Shown: positions 40,970-48,854 of the stretch, piece by piece | How positions within the stretch are numbered: the first letter of the stretch is position 1 | How the letters are laid out: each line of letters starts with the position of its first letter | Assembly (NCBI GenBank): GCA_003173865.1 | Contig: PJMF01000021.1 | Span: 1 to 55,103 of the forward strand | Reading direction: 5' to 3' | From: Minisyncoccota bacterium | GTDB taxonomy: Bacteria; Patescibacteriota; Microgenomatia; UBA1400; PJMF01 | DNA: 55,103 nt | Made by a program: the position numbers and the translations under genes | The notes under the pieces: model-generated | The model's database searches: none | What the model was told of the DNA's origin: nothing | Seen by the model: the letters and a program-made list of their open reading frames with translations, nothing else

Positions 40970-41992
40970 TTAAATAAGCGCTTTTAATTGTTGCGTTGCT
41001 TCTTCCGGTGTTAAATCTCTCTGCGCTTGTGCCAGCATTTCGTAACCGACCATGAATTTTTTTACGGTTGCCGAACGGAGTAACGGTGGATAGTAGTGTG
41101 CGTGGAGTTGCCAGTGAGCATTTTCCTGATTATTAAATGGTGCAAAGTGCCATCCCATTGAGTACGGCATAGAAGTCTCGAAGAGACGATCGTACGCGAT
41201 TAAAAGTTTTTGCGTCATCTCTGCAAGGCTAGTGATTTGATCGTTGGTCAATGCAGTCATGTTAGAAATGTGAAACTTTGGCAGGACCATGGTTTCAAAT
41301 GGCCAAGTTGCCCAAAACGGAACGATTACCGCCCACTCATTATTTTCTGTCACGACGCGCTCTTTTTTATTTAACTCACTCTCTAAGTAATTAACAAGAA
41401 GTGGAGAAGAATGTTTCTCAAAGTATATTTTTTGATTTTCATCTTCGCGAGCTAATTCATTTGGGACAAAGTTACTTGCCCACACTTGACCGTGAGGATG
41501 AGGATTGGAACAGCCCATCAGAGCACCTTTATTTTCAAACACTTGTACCCAGTGATGTTGAGTTTTTAATTCATTCATTTGATTGATAAATGCTGAAATT
41601 GTTTGGAAAATTTGTTCCGGAGTCATCTGCGCCAATGTGAGATCGTGACGTGGTGAAAAACAAACAACTTTGCAGGCTCCATGCACAGCTTCAGCGTTAA
41701 AAAGCGCGTCACTTTCTGACTGTTCTATTGAAACTGAGTCACCACTTTCATCACGCATCGCGGGATAGTCATTTTGAAAAACGAATGTAGATGTATATTG
41801 AGGATTTTTTTCACCACTGGCGCGAGTATTTCCTGGACATAAATTACAGTTTGGATCGTGGGTGGGCTGCTGTTCTGTTTGCGCAGTTTCTTGTTTGCCA
41901 TTCCAAGGACGTTTGGTGCGACCTGGAGAAACCAAGATCCACTCATTTTTTAAAGGGTTAAAACGGCGATGCGGTTGGGTCAAAAGCAACAT
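40970..41992 (-). CDS. galT: Galactose-1-phosphate uridylyltransferase
   Basis: 340 aa, HIT superfamily. It exchanges UMP between UDP-glucose and galactose-1-phosphate. RFNPLKNEWILVSPGRTKRP at the N-terminus (split), CNLCPGN with two zinc Cys, and NPHPHGQVWAS with the HPH nucleophile motif. C-terminal QLHAHYYPP. It stands opposite galE with 17 nt between stops. The minus-strand TATATT about 10 nt before ATG suggests a short leader. No galK is seen in the window. Confidence 0.95.
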   Translation of the reverse strand: MLLLTQPHRRFNPLKNEWILVSPGRTKRPWNGKQETAQTEQQPTHDPNCNLCPGNTRASGEKNPQYTSTFVFQNDYPAMRDESGDSVSIEQSESDALFNAEAVHGACKVVCFSPRHDLTLAQMTPEQIFQTISAFINQMNELKTQHHWVQVFENKGALMGCSNPHPHGQVWASNFVPNELAREDENQKIYFEKHSSPLLVNYLESELNKKERVVTENNEWAVIVPFWATWPFETMVLPKFHISNMTALTNDQITSLAEMTQKLLIAYDRLFETSMPYSMGWHFAPFNNQENAHWQLHAHYYPPLLRSATVKKFMVGYEMLAQAQRDLTPEEATQQLKALI

Positions 41993-42122
41993 AATTCAAG
42001 CTAATATAGCATAATTTTTTCTTGAAGAACTGACACACAAAAAAGCATTCGTCAGCTGAATGTCTGATTGACGTTTGGTTACAGTCAAGCTTGGTGCTAT
42101 GAGGAATAGCTACAATGCCCTC

Positions 42123-43712
42123 ATGAATCTAGAAAGAGTGGGGCAAAGAAGTCGGAAAGATTTGCCAAATGATATGAACCGGGATCCAGTTGATGCCGTC
42201 ATCTTCGACATTTTAACGTTAACTGCGGGAAAGGGACCTCGTTCTCAGATCATAAAAGCAGCTCTGGGTTTGGAAAGTATTTTAAGAAGTCATGAAGTTC
42301 CTGCGTACTGCATTGAGACGAAAACAAACACAAATGGATATCATGAGTATTTGCCGACACCAATTGTCCAAGTCGACTTGACCCAAAAAGATATTCCCGA
42401 GACATTTGCAGCGGTTGAAGGTGGATATATCGATGCAATAGGAACAATTCTGCGAGAAAAAGGTAAAGTGGTTGACGGGAAAATAGTACTTACAGTTGGA
42501 GTTGCATCTGTGGGATATGAAGCATTTTCATCTTTTGGCGTCAATCGCGCAATTGAGTACTGGAATACACAAGAAATCGATGGTTTGCCAATTCAAGTGC
42601 GCGCAGTCGTAGTTAACTTTGATAGTACTTTTCACAGTGGACAAGAACCACTTACAGAGACAGATCCTGCTGGATATCCCTTGGACTCATGTAGTCCTGA
42701 AGCATATACAGGTCAGCATATCCAAACTTGGCAGTTGGCAGTAAATTCGTTTGCTCCTACTGCAGAAATTTTAAGTGATGCAGCTGGAGAAGATACGATT
42801 ATTGCGGGAGTTTCCCATCCATTTCACCGAGCACTCCAGGAAGAATTGATTTCACACAGGGATATCTCAAAAAGTGATGCCAGGAAAGTACTCGCTGATG
42901 TGTATCAATCGGGAGGGATGTGTCAGGATTATATTGATCTCATGTTGAGTGAAGAAACAGTTGTCATTAATCTGATGGCAAATCAGGAGTATTTTACCGG
43001 AATACAAGGAACAGGGAGAAAATTTCTGACTGATGAACAGCATCAAGATGTGCAGATAAAATCTGAAAAAGTTGTCCAGGGTCTTTTATTAGTTGCTCAA
43101 CGGTTAAATGGATCGAGAAATGACAAACAAAAACCTATTCTTGTTTTTGCAGCTCCAGGATTTGTAGAAATTGCAGAAAGAATTAAAGCAGAGAATCTTG
43201 GGTATGGAGGATTATTAGCCCACTTAGTTGATCAGGATGAGCAATATAGAGATTTATCTCCAACTGAAAAAAATGCAGTCATCGCAGAAATTCGTCAAAG
43301 TATTAACGAGACGGTAACGTTTATTCCTCAGCCAGGTGTGTTACCCGATCAAATGAAGTATGTATACCGGGCAAGTGATGCGTTACTCATGCGGACCACT
43401 CAGATGAATAGTATGCCAGAAGCGGTATTAATGGGCAAATCACCACTTATCGTTAATATGCCTGGCCATAACTTTATGCACTCGGATAGGGCAGATGAGT
43501 ACTTCGGTGAACAAGGCGGGATTTCGTTTGACCAAGACTTAAGACCAGAAGGGATTGCGTTTGCGCTTTTATGTTTGCTAAATAATCCGCGTCACATTGT
43601 TGAAAAGCGCATTAGTCCCAAGTATGAAGATCTTTTCCGCCAAGCTGACGAATCAGAAAGTACGAATTTTTTTGCCGTCATGGCCTACGCTTTTGGCATT
43701 TCCATGGTATAA
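42123..43712 (+). CDS. Possible GT-B glycosyltransferase-like protein, 529 aa
   Basis: Family uncertain. The C-terminal half shows a Rossmann-like layout as in GT-B enzymes: KPILVFAAPGFVEIAERI, TVTFIPQPGVLPDQMKYVYRA (split), ASDALLMRTTQMNSMPEAVLMG and SPLIVNMPGHNF, resembling the acceptor-proximal E-x7-E region. The N-terminal half (SQIIKAALGLESIL, VVVNFDSTFHSG) is not recognised. No membrane segment. ATG 42123 is chosen: TACAAT (42111-42116) lies exactly 6 nt upstream; the longer frame from 42075 crosses it. The stop overlaps the -10 of rpsF. Next to galE/galT, a glycan role is plausible (inference). Confidence 0.5.
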   Translation: MNLERVGQRSRKDLPNDMNRDPVDAVIFDILTLTAGKGPRSQIIKAALGLESILRSHEVPAYCIETKTNTNGYHEYLPTPIVQVDLTQKDIPETFAAVEGGYIDAIGTILREKGKVVDGKIVLTVGVASVGYEAFSSFGVNRAIEYWNTQEIDGLPIQVRAVVVNFDSTFHSGQEPLTETDPAGYPLDSCSPEAYTGQHIQTWQLAVNSFAPTAEILSDAAGEDTIIAGVSHPFHRALQEELISHRDISKSDARKVLADVYQSGGMCQDYIDLMLSEETVVINLMANQEYFTGIQGTGRKFLTDEQHQDVQIKSEKVVQGLLLVAQRLNGSRNDKQKPILVFAAPGFVEIAERIKAENLGYGGLLAHLVDQDEQYRDLSPTEKNAVIAEIRQSINETVTFIPQPGVLPDQMKYVYRASDALLMRTTQMNSMPEAVLMGKSPLIVNMPGHNFMHSDRADEYFGEQGGISFDQDLRPEGIAFALLCLLNNPRHIVEKRISPKYEDLFRQADESESTNFFAVMAYAFGISMV

Positions 43713-43772
43713 TTCCATTGACTTGTCTTCTCTCCGCAAACGCGGCCAGAGATCCAATTTATCCTAGACAAG
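43705..43772 (+). promoter_or_regulatory. rpsF promoter and S6:S18-type leader hairpin
   Basis: Extended -10 TGG-TATAAT (43705-43713). The transcript starts near 43720. CTTGTCT (43722-43728) pairs with AGACAAG (43766-43772). Inside, TCTCT-CCGC (43729-43737) pairs with GCGG-CC-AGAGA (43742-43752), loop AAAC, leaving a CC bulge on the 3' side. Known S6:S18 mRNA leaders use a C-rich bulge on a similar stem to bind the S6:S18 complex. The match here is structural and from memory. Confidence 0.55.
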
Positions 43773-43785
43773 CAGAAAGGAACAC

Positions 43786-44151
43786 ATGGATACTTCTCCG
43801 AAAGAAGTTCTTGTACGTGTGTATGAACTTACATATCTTATCCCAGGCGGGATGAGCGATCAAGACGTCGAAAAAGTCCGCGCAACTGTCGAAGCGATTC
43901 TCAAAAAAGCCAAGGCAGAGATTGTTGCCGTCGAAGATTGGGGCAAAAAACCCCTCGCGTATGTCATCACACACGAAGGCAAGAAACAAAGTGATGCAAC
44001 CTATACGCACGTGATCTCCAAGCTTGAGACGCTCAAAGCTCCAGCTGTTGAACGTGAAGTTGCACTACAACCTCAAGTGATGAGACATCTCATGCTTGCA
44101 GTTGACGAGAAGGAACAAGCAAAAACTGCCACGGCTGCAAAAGCCGAGTAA
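43786..44151 (+). CDS. rpsF: 30S ribosomal protein S6
   Basis: 121 aa. bS6 fold: VYELTYLIPGGMSDQDVEKV at the start, DWGKKPLAYVITHEGK in the middle and EREVALQPQVMRHLMLAVD at the end, with an Ala/Lys-rich tail. Begins behind AAAGGA. First gene of rpsF-ssb-rpsR; likely autoregulated through the leader hairpin. Confidence 0.96.
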   Translation: MDTSPKEVLVRVYELTYLIPGGMSDQDVEKVRATVEAILKKAKAEIVAVEDWGKKPLAYVITHEGKKQSDATYTHVISKLETLKAPAVEREVALQPQVMRHLMLAVDEKEQAKTATAAKAE

Positions 44152-44159
44152 TAATTAGA

Positions 44160-44178
44160 ACGCGCGCGGAGCGCGCGT
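44160..44178 (+). repeat. GC hairpin between rpsF and ssb
   Basis: ACGCGCGC-gga-GCGCGCGT: a perfect 8-bp stem with a 3-nt loop and no T-run. It may stabilise mRNA ends or set relative expression within the operon (inference). Confidence 0.5.
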
Positions 44179-44199
44179 AACTTTCTCAAGGAGGTCTTT

Positions 44200-44700
44200 A
44201 TGGCAACTCGTTCACTCAATAAGGTGATGTTAATTGGTAACTTAACTCGTGATCCAAACATGCGTTTTACCCCCAATAACACTGCCGTGTGCAGTTTTTC
44301 AATTGCCACCAATAGAACGTGGACCCCCAGCGATGGTGGAGAGAAGCAAGAAAAAGCTGATTTTCACAACATCGTTGCTTGGTCAAAGTTAGCCGAAATC
44401 TGCGGCCAATACTTGAAAAAAGGTGACAAACTGTATGTTGAAGGTCGCTTACAAACTCGAGAATGGAAAAATAAAGAAGGACAAGATCAACGCACGACGG
44501 AAATTATTATGGAAAACATGATTATGTTGAGTTCACGCGGTGGTGCGTCTGGTGCTATGAGTAGCGGAGATGACTCGAACTTTACACCAGCTCCTTCGAA
44601 GAAAAAAGCTGCCGCAGCTGATCCACAAGAAGACGTGGCTATCTCTGATCAAGTTTCCGAAGTTGAAGATCTCTCTGAGGAAGTCGATATTCCATTTTAA
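44200..44700 (+). CDS. ssb: Single-stranded DNA-binding protein
   Basis: 166 aa. OB fold residues 1-110: NKVMLIGNLTRDPNMRFTPN, ADFHNIVAWSKLAEICGQYLKKG (split), LYVEGRLQTREWKNKEG. Then a linker rich in Ser/Ala and the acidic tip EEVDIPF that recruits repair and replication proteins. Ribosome site AAGGAGG. Middle gene of the rpsF-ssb-rpsR operon. Confidence 0.97.
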   Translation: MATRSLNKVMLIGNLTRDPNMRFTPNNTAVCSFSIATNRTWTPSDGGEKQEKADFHNIVAWSKLAEICGQYLKKGDKLYVEGRLQTREWKNKEGQDQRTTEIIMENMIMLSSRGGASGAMSSGDDSNFTPAPSKKKAAAADPQEDVAISDQVSEVEDLSEEVDIPF

Positions 44701-44727
44701 AAAACACTATAAATATAAAAGGAAATT

Positions 44728-44949
44728 ATGCAAAGTTCACGTAAATCACTTCAAAAAGTGCCAAAGGCAAGTAAAGATCTTGTTTTTTCTTATAAAGATC
44801 CCAAGTCTTTACGCCGCTACATGACCGAGCAAGGATATATCTTGGCTCGTGCGAAAACTGGCTTATCACAAAAACAACAAAAACGTCTGACGAAAGCAGT
44901 CAAACATGCTCGTCACTTGGCGTTGTTGCCGTTCACACAGACCTTGTAA
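44728..44949 (+). CDS. rpsR: 30S ribosomal protein S18
   Basis: 73 aa. [20 protein letters not shown], then [28 protein letters not shown] (split) are the bS18 core. AAAGGAAAT precedes ATG. No rplI follows, although L9 normally ends this operon; loss of L9 is reported for some CPR lineages. Confidence 0.95.
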   Translation: MQSSRKSLQKVPKASKDLVFSYKDPKSLRRYMTEQGYILARAKTGLSQKQQKRLTKAVKHARHLALLPFTQTL

Positions 44950-44981
44950 TTAGCGAGTATTACTTGAATTAACTCCGGTTG

Positions 44982-44999
44982 AAAGCTACTGGTAGCTTT
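44982..44999 (+). repeat. Palindromic hairpin after rpsR
   Basis: AAAGCTAC-TG-GTAGCTTT, perfect 8-bp arms, 33 nt after the rpsR stop and 16 nt before the ctpA -10. It could be a weak terminator or an operator; there is no T-run. Confidence 0.4.
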
Positions 45000-45030
45000 G
45001 CATGGCTTCTATGAGTACAATGAGGCCTCA

Positions 45031-46281
45031 ATGGAATTTACACGTAAGCCTTCTCAAGCGAAAAATATTATTTTTGCCATCCTTCTTTTAGTTCTGGGTG
45101 GCCTCATTGGCTATCGCTATCGGGAGATGCGAGGGGGGTTAGGGACCAATCAAACACAGTTTTTTACCTTAACGAATAACACGCCGCCACCTCAATATCA
45201 AAATATTGATTTTCAACAGTTCTGGAACGTGTGGCAAATTTTGCAGAGTGATTATCTCGATCCTTCAAAAGTCAAGACTGATCAGATGGTTTATGGCGCA
45301 ATTAAAGGTATGACTGCATCACTCGGTGATCCGTATACGGTCTACTTACCACCTGAAGATCAAAAGAGAACAGAAGAGGACTTACAAGGGTCATTCTTTG
45401 GGGTAGGTATTCAGTTGGGGTATATCGATAATGTACTCGCAGTTATGTCACCGGTGAAAGGCTCTCCGGCCGAAAAAGCGGGCATTCGCGCAAAAGATTT
45501 AATTATCCATGTGAAAGACGAAAAGAAGGGTCTCAATAAAGACACCACTGGATGGTCTTTGTCGGAAGCGGTTGAGCAGATTCGGGGTGATAAAGGATCT
45601 TCTGTGACGCTGACAATTTTCCGCAAAGATGGTCAAAATAAACCACCATTTGACGTTACTTTGCAGCGTGATGAAATAATCGTCCCTTCTGTGGAAGTGA
45701 AGTACGTGCAGCAAAATGGGAAAAAGTTGGCTGTCATTACGCTCTCAAAGTTTGGTGAGCGAACTGACGGTGAGTTCACAAATGTGATTAAAGATATTCA
45801 GGGTCAAGCGCCAAAAGTTGATGGTATTGTGCTCGATATGAGAAATAATCCGGGTGGGTTTTTGGAAACAGCAATTAATGTGGCGAGTGAGTTTGTGAAG
45901 AGTGGCGTGATTGTGAGTCAGAAGGGAAGATTTTCTAGTCAAGATTATACGGCGCGCGGTACCGCGCGCCTTGCTGATTATCCCGTTGTGGTGCTCGTCA
46001 ATGGTGGCAGTGCTTCAGCGGCGGAAATTGTGACGGGTGCGCTCCGTGATCAACGCAATGCAACATTAATTGGCGAGAAAACCTTTGGCAAAGGAACTGT
46101 CCAGGATGATCGAAAATTAGACAATGGTGCTGGTCTACATATTACTGTCGCACGCTGGTTACTACCAAAAGGGGATTGGATTCATGAGCAGGGAATACCG
46201 GTCAATATTGAAGTGAAGAACGACCCAAATGCCTCTGATGATGCTCAACTTAAACGTTCGATTGATGAGGTGGCGAAGTAA
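45031..46281 (+). CDS. ctpA: C-terminal processing peptidase (S41)
   Basis: 416 aa. One membrane anchor (NIIFAILLLVLGGLIGY, residues 12-28), then a PDZ domain (GVGIQLGYIDNVLAVMSPVKGSPAEKAG, split) and the protease core with VVLVNGGSASAAEIVTGAL (catalytic Ser) and GEKTFGKGTVQ (catalytic Lys). It acts outside the membrane in protein turnover. The chosen start is ATG 45031; the frame from 44998 is longer, but TACAAT (45016-45021) sits 9 nt before 45031. The 3' end overlaps prfA by 32 nt. Confidence 0.95.
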   Translation: MEFTRKPSQAKNIIFAILLLVLGGLIGYRYREMRGGLGTNQTQFFTLTNNTPPPQYQNIDFQQFWNVWQILQSDYLDPSKVKTDQMVYGAIKGMTASLGDPYTVYLPPEDQKRTEEDLQGSFFGVGIQLGYIDNVLAVMSPVKGSPAEKAGIRAKDLIIHVKDEKKGLNKDTTGWSLSEAVEQIRGDKGSSVTLTIFRKDGQNKPPFDVTLQRDEIIVPSVEVKYVQQNGKKLAVITLSKFGERTDGEFTNVIKDIQGQAPKVDGIVLDMRNNPGGFLETAINVASEFVKSGVIVSQKGRFSSQDYTARGTARLADYPVVVLVNGGSASAAEIVTGALRDQRNATLIGEKTFGKGTVQDDRKLDNGAGLHITVARWLLPKGDWIHEQGIPVNIEVKNDPNASDDAQLKRSIDEVAK

Positions 46282-47242
46282 CAGCTTCTCTTTCAAGTGT
46301 CTCTAAACCCTTTCGTACTTCCAGTAACATTTTCTGTAGATCACCTTCCACAATGGTTTCTAAGCTGTACCAAGATTGATTGATGCGATGATCAGTCACT
46401 CGATTTTGCGGATAGTTATACGTCCGAATCTTCTCGGCGCGCTGCGCGCGCCCAATTGCGCTTCTGGCTTTGCCTAATACCGATAAACGCTTTTCTTCTT
46501 GAATTTCCCACAACTGACCACGAAGCAACTCTAAAGCCACTTCACGATTCTGCACCTGACTACGTTCCTGACGACAGCTTACAACAATCCCCGTAGGAAT
46601 GTGTGTTAAGCGCACAGCGGAGTTCACTTTGTTCACGTTTTGACCACCCGCGCCTCCGGCGCGCATAAATGACCACTCCAAATCTGCATCTTTGATCTCA
46701 ACCGCATTTTTCTTGACTTCGGGAATCACAGCCACCGATGCAGTAGAAGTATGGATCCGACCTTGTGCTTCCGTTGCAGGGACACGCTGAACTCGATGAA
46801 CGCCAGATTCGTACTTAAACAACTCGTACGCCGTCAAAAGTTGAGTTTCGCCATCAGCGATCTCAAGGGTGGTTCGACCCTTAATTTTTATCACCAACTC
46901 GTCGAGATACTCAACTTTAAACGTGGTGGTTTCGATAAAACGCATGTACATGCGTAGCAAATCATTTCCCCAAATCTTTGCTTCGTCGCCGCCCGCGCCT
47001 TGGCGAATTTCCATGGTACAGTTTACGAACTCTTCGCTGCTTGCCACGCCAGCGCCCTCATACGAGCCGTCGCTGAGTTGGGCAGCAGCTGCTTCTAGCA
47101 TGTGTTTTTCTTGTTGCAGTTGGGCAATTTCTTGAGCGGCTAACTCACTCATTTCAGGATCAGCAAGCAAAGCCTGGTTCTCTGAAATTTTTCGAGTAAC
47201 TTCATCAAGTTGGTACTGATAAGGATTAGTCGGTTGAGTCAT
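46250..47242 (-). CDS. prfA: Peptide chain release factor 1
   Basis: 330 aa, somewhat shorter than the usual ~355-360. RF1 rather than RF2 by the PAT tripeptide (RVPATEAQGRIHTS), which reads UAA/UAG. GGAGGQNVNKVNSAVRLTHIPTG is the GGQ catalytic loop (split: GGAGGQNVNK). C-terminal RTYNYPQNRVTDHRI. The start lies 6 nt after the rpmE stop: rpmE-prfA operon. TGA stops in this window require a separate RF2, not seen here. Confidence 0.97.
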   Translation of the reverse strand: MTQPTNPYQYQLDEVTRKISENQALLADPEMSELAAQEIAQLQQEKHMLEAAAAQLSDGSYEGAGVASSEEFVNCTMEIRQGAGGDEAKIWGNDLLRMYMRFIETTTFKVEYLDELVIKIKGRTTLEIADGETQLLTAYELFKYESGVHRVQRVPATEAQGRIHTSTASVAVIPEVKKNAVEIKDADLEWSFMRAGGAGGQNVNKVNSAVRLTHIPTGIVVSCRQERSQVQNREVALELLRGQLWEIQEEKRLSVLGKARSAIGRAQRAEKIRTYNYPQNRVTDHRINQSWYSLETIVEGDLQKMLLEVRKGLETLEREAVTSPPHQSNV

Positions 47243-47248
47243 AGCTGT

Positions 47249-47626
47249 CTAAGCAGCTTTTTGGACTTTTTCGGTTGGTTGACGATTTTTTGCTAAGTTC
47301 TTTAACTTGGTTTGTTCAACTTGCAAAATCTGTTTGTACGTCAACGTGTCTTGACTTTCAGTCGGAGCACTTTCCACAACTTCATCTTTTTTCTTTTTGT
47401 TCTTTTGGGCAGCTTGTTTGGCTTGCGCAGCATTCATTTTCTGCATAAATTTATCAACGCGACCTTGTCGATCGACAAAACGCATCTCGCCAGTGAAGAA
47501 AGGATGACAGTTGCTGCAGATATCCACATGGAGTTCATCTTGTTGAGAGCCAGTGGTAAAGGTATTGCCACAGGCACAAGTAACCTTGGCGGCGTGATTC
47601 CATTTTGGGTGAAGATTTTGTTTCAT
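47249..47626 (-). CDS. rpmE: 50S ribosomal protein L31 with C-terminal extension
   Basis: 125 aa against about 70 in most bacteria. Residues 1-68 are L31: [10 protein letters not shown] and [12 protein letters not shown] give the CxC and CxxC zinc ligands, followed by [10 protein letters not shown]. Residues 70-125 are a Lys/Gln/Ala-rich extension with KNKKKKDE, likely flexible or RNA-binding. Encoded directly upstream of prfA. Confidence 0.93.
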   Translation of the reverse strand: MKQNLHPKWNHAAKVTCACGNTFTTGSQQDELHVDICSNCHPFFTGEMRFVDRQGRVDKFMQKMNAAQAKQAAQKNKKKKDEVVESAPTESQDTLTYKQILQVEQTKLKNLAKNRQPTEKVQKAA

Positions 47627-47729
47627 ATATTTTTTAAAAAGTGCGTAATCAGGTTCGGAATGGACTCAATTTTTGAGTAACTGATGGCCTTTTTAACTCC
47701 GGCGTCTCGAGAAGTACGAGACATAATTA

Positions 47730-48467
47730 CTATGTTTGAGGGGAACCCTCAGGATCAGGAATTATATCATGATCGTGAACTTTTAGCACTCTCTCGATTT
47801 GATGTAACCCAGTAAATTGTGCGTAGAGGTCGAAAAAGTATAGTCCTTGATGGAGCAAGCGGTTATAGACTTGGAGGAGCAAGGAAAGATACCGTTTTTT
47901 GACCTCAAAATTTGTTTTATTTGTTTTATAGTAGGTCGTTTGGAGCACAGCTTCTACAAAAAGATTTGGATAATTATTGGCAAAGCTTGCCCAGTTTTCT
48001 TCCAATATAGCTGGACCGATCATCAGAGTGGGGGAGTCATCAAGGCCTTCCCAGGCCTTTTGAAAGCGTAATGCTACCTCCTGATCAAGCGAGAGTTTGA
48101 AATCATATAAATTGAGAAAAATGTCCTCTAACGTAGATGCATCGTGGGCATACTTCATTTGGCAAAAAGCAGTGGCAATTTTTGTTCTTTCTCGGTGGGT
48201 TAACTCAGCAATCATGGCTTGCAAAAACACGACGCTTTGTTCAACAGGTATTTCAGCTTGTTCGAAAAAAAGTTTGATAAAGTTCCCAGGATAAACAAAG
48301 TCAGGTTTATCTTTTAACGCATGCCAGCGGATCAATACTTTTAGTTGTGCTTGTGGAAAGTCGGGCGTAGGGAAGCAGCTTTCGACACACTGTTCCCAAA
48401 TTGGCAGAAATTCTTTTCTTTTTACGACAAAATTTCGATAGCGAGAGGCAGCAAGTTCAACTGACAT
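47730..48467 (-). CDS. Hypothetical protein, 245 aa
   Basis: No family recognised. Helical and rich in aromatic residues (IWEQCVESCFPTPDF, FVYPGNFIKLFFEQ, FFDLYAQFTGLHQI), with no membrane segment or signal. The start is uncertain: ATG 48467 or GTG 48485, neither with a clear ribosome site. TGAGGG/CCCTCA at the 3' end could be a small hairpin. Divergent from the glmS leader. Confidence 0.7.
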   Translation of the reverse strand: MSVELAASRYRNFVVKRKEFLPIWEQCVESCFPTPDFPQAQLKVLIRWHALKDKPDFVYPGNFIKLFFEQAEIPVEQSVVFLQAMIAELTHRERTKIATAFCQMKYAHDASTLEDIFLNLYDFKLSLDQEVALRFQKAWEGLDDSPTLMIGPAILEENWASFANNYPNLFVEAVLQTTYYKTNKTNFEVKKRYLSLLLQVYNRLLHQGLYFFDLYAQFTGLHQIERVLKVHDHDIIPDPEGSPQT

Positions 48468-48544
48468 CCTCAGATTTTCCCACACTTTATGCTATGATGG
48501 ATGACATTCGACTGATTTTTTGAATAAAAAGGAGGTATAAAGTT

Positions 48545-48800
48545 TTTTTCTCGAGCGTGTGATCCCACCCAGTCAAGTGACTGGAGGAAAACGAGGATGA
48601 GAGCGTTTCTTCCCTTAGAGTCTTTTCAAACAGACTCTAAAAACAAGAAACAATCGGACCGATAGTGCAGCAACAAGCAAATCTATCGAGTATCTGCGGA
48701 AGCTCTCTGGATAACTTGGTCATCCAATAAGAAGTGAGACAAATGTACGAAGGAATTTGTACGCCAAACCTCACTTTACTTCCAAGCGAGGCATACTTAC
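48545..48800 (+). ncRNA. Large structured RNA leader upstream of glmS, class unknown
   Basis: Perfect stems: CCAGTC/GACTGG (48569-48584); GAGAGC (48599-48604) with GCTCTC (48702-48707) closing a multi-branch region; inside it GTTTCTT (48605-48611)/AAGAAAC (48645-48651), capped by TTAGAGTCT/AGACTCTAA (48615-48640); CGATAG (48660-48665)/CTATCG (48683-48688), with loop GCAG (48667-48670) able to pair with CTGC (48694-48697) as a pseudoknot; TGGAT/ATCCA (48708-48726); AAGTGAG/CTCACTT (48732-48776). I find no glmS-ribozyme GCGCC cleavage region, no T-box sequence and no RNase P or tmRNA core. A 22-codon frame with GGAGG (48583-48587) at 9 nt starts at ATG 48597. Position suggests control of glmS (inference). 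Confidence 0.6.
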
Positions 48801-48813
48801 GCCTGATGATCCG

Positions 48814-48840
48814 TACCCTGTACCCTAAACCCTATAACCT
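48814..48840 (+). repeat. ACCCT heptamer repeats before glmS
   Basis: Four tandem 7-nt units: GTACCCT, GTACCCT, AAACCCT and ATAACCT, ending 7 nt before the glmS ribosome site AAGGAG. The C-rich units could pair with G-rich RNA or hold a regulator. A weaker CCCTATCCCTAAAACC occurs upstream of recR near 12546. Confidence 0.5.
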
Positions 48841-48854
48841 AAAAAAGGAGTCTT

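Noticed and set aside
48545-48800. glmS ribozyme, RNase P RNA or tmRNA as identity of the glmS leader
   Set aside because: ACGAGGAT and GGAGGAAAA look faintly similar to conserved pieces of the ribozyme and RNase P, but the GCGCC cleavage region, the RNase P core GAGGAAAGTCC with its 3' partner, and a tmRNA acceptor end are all absent.
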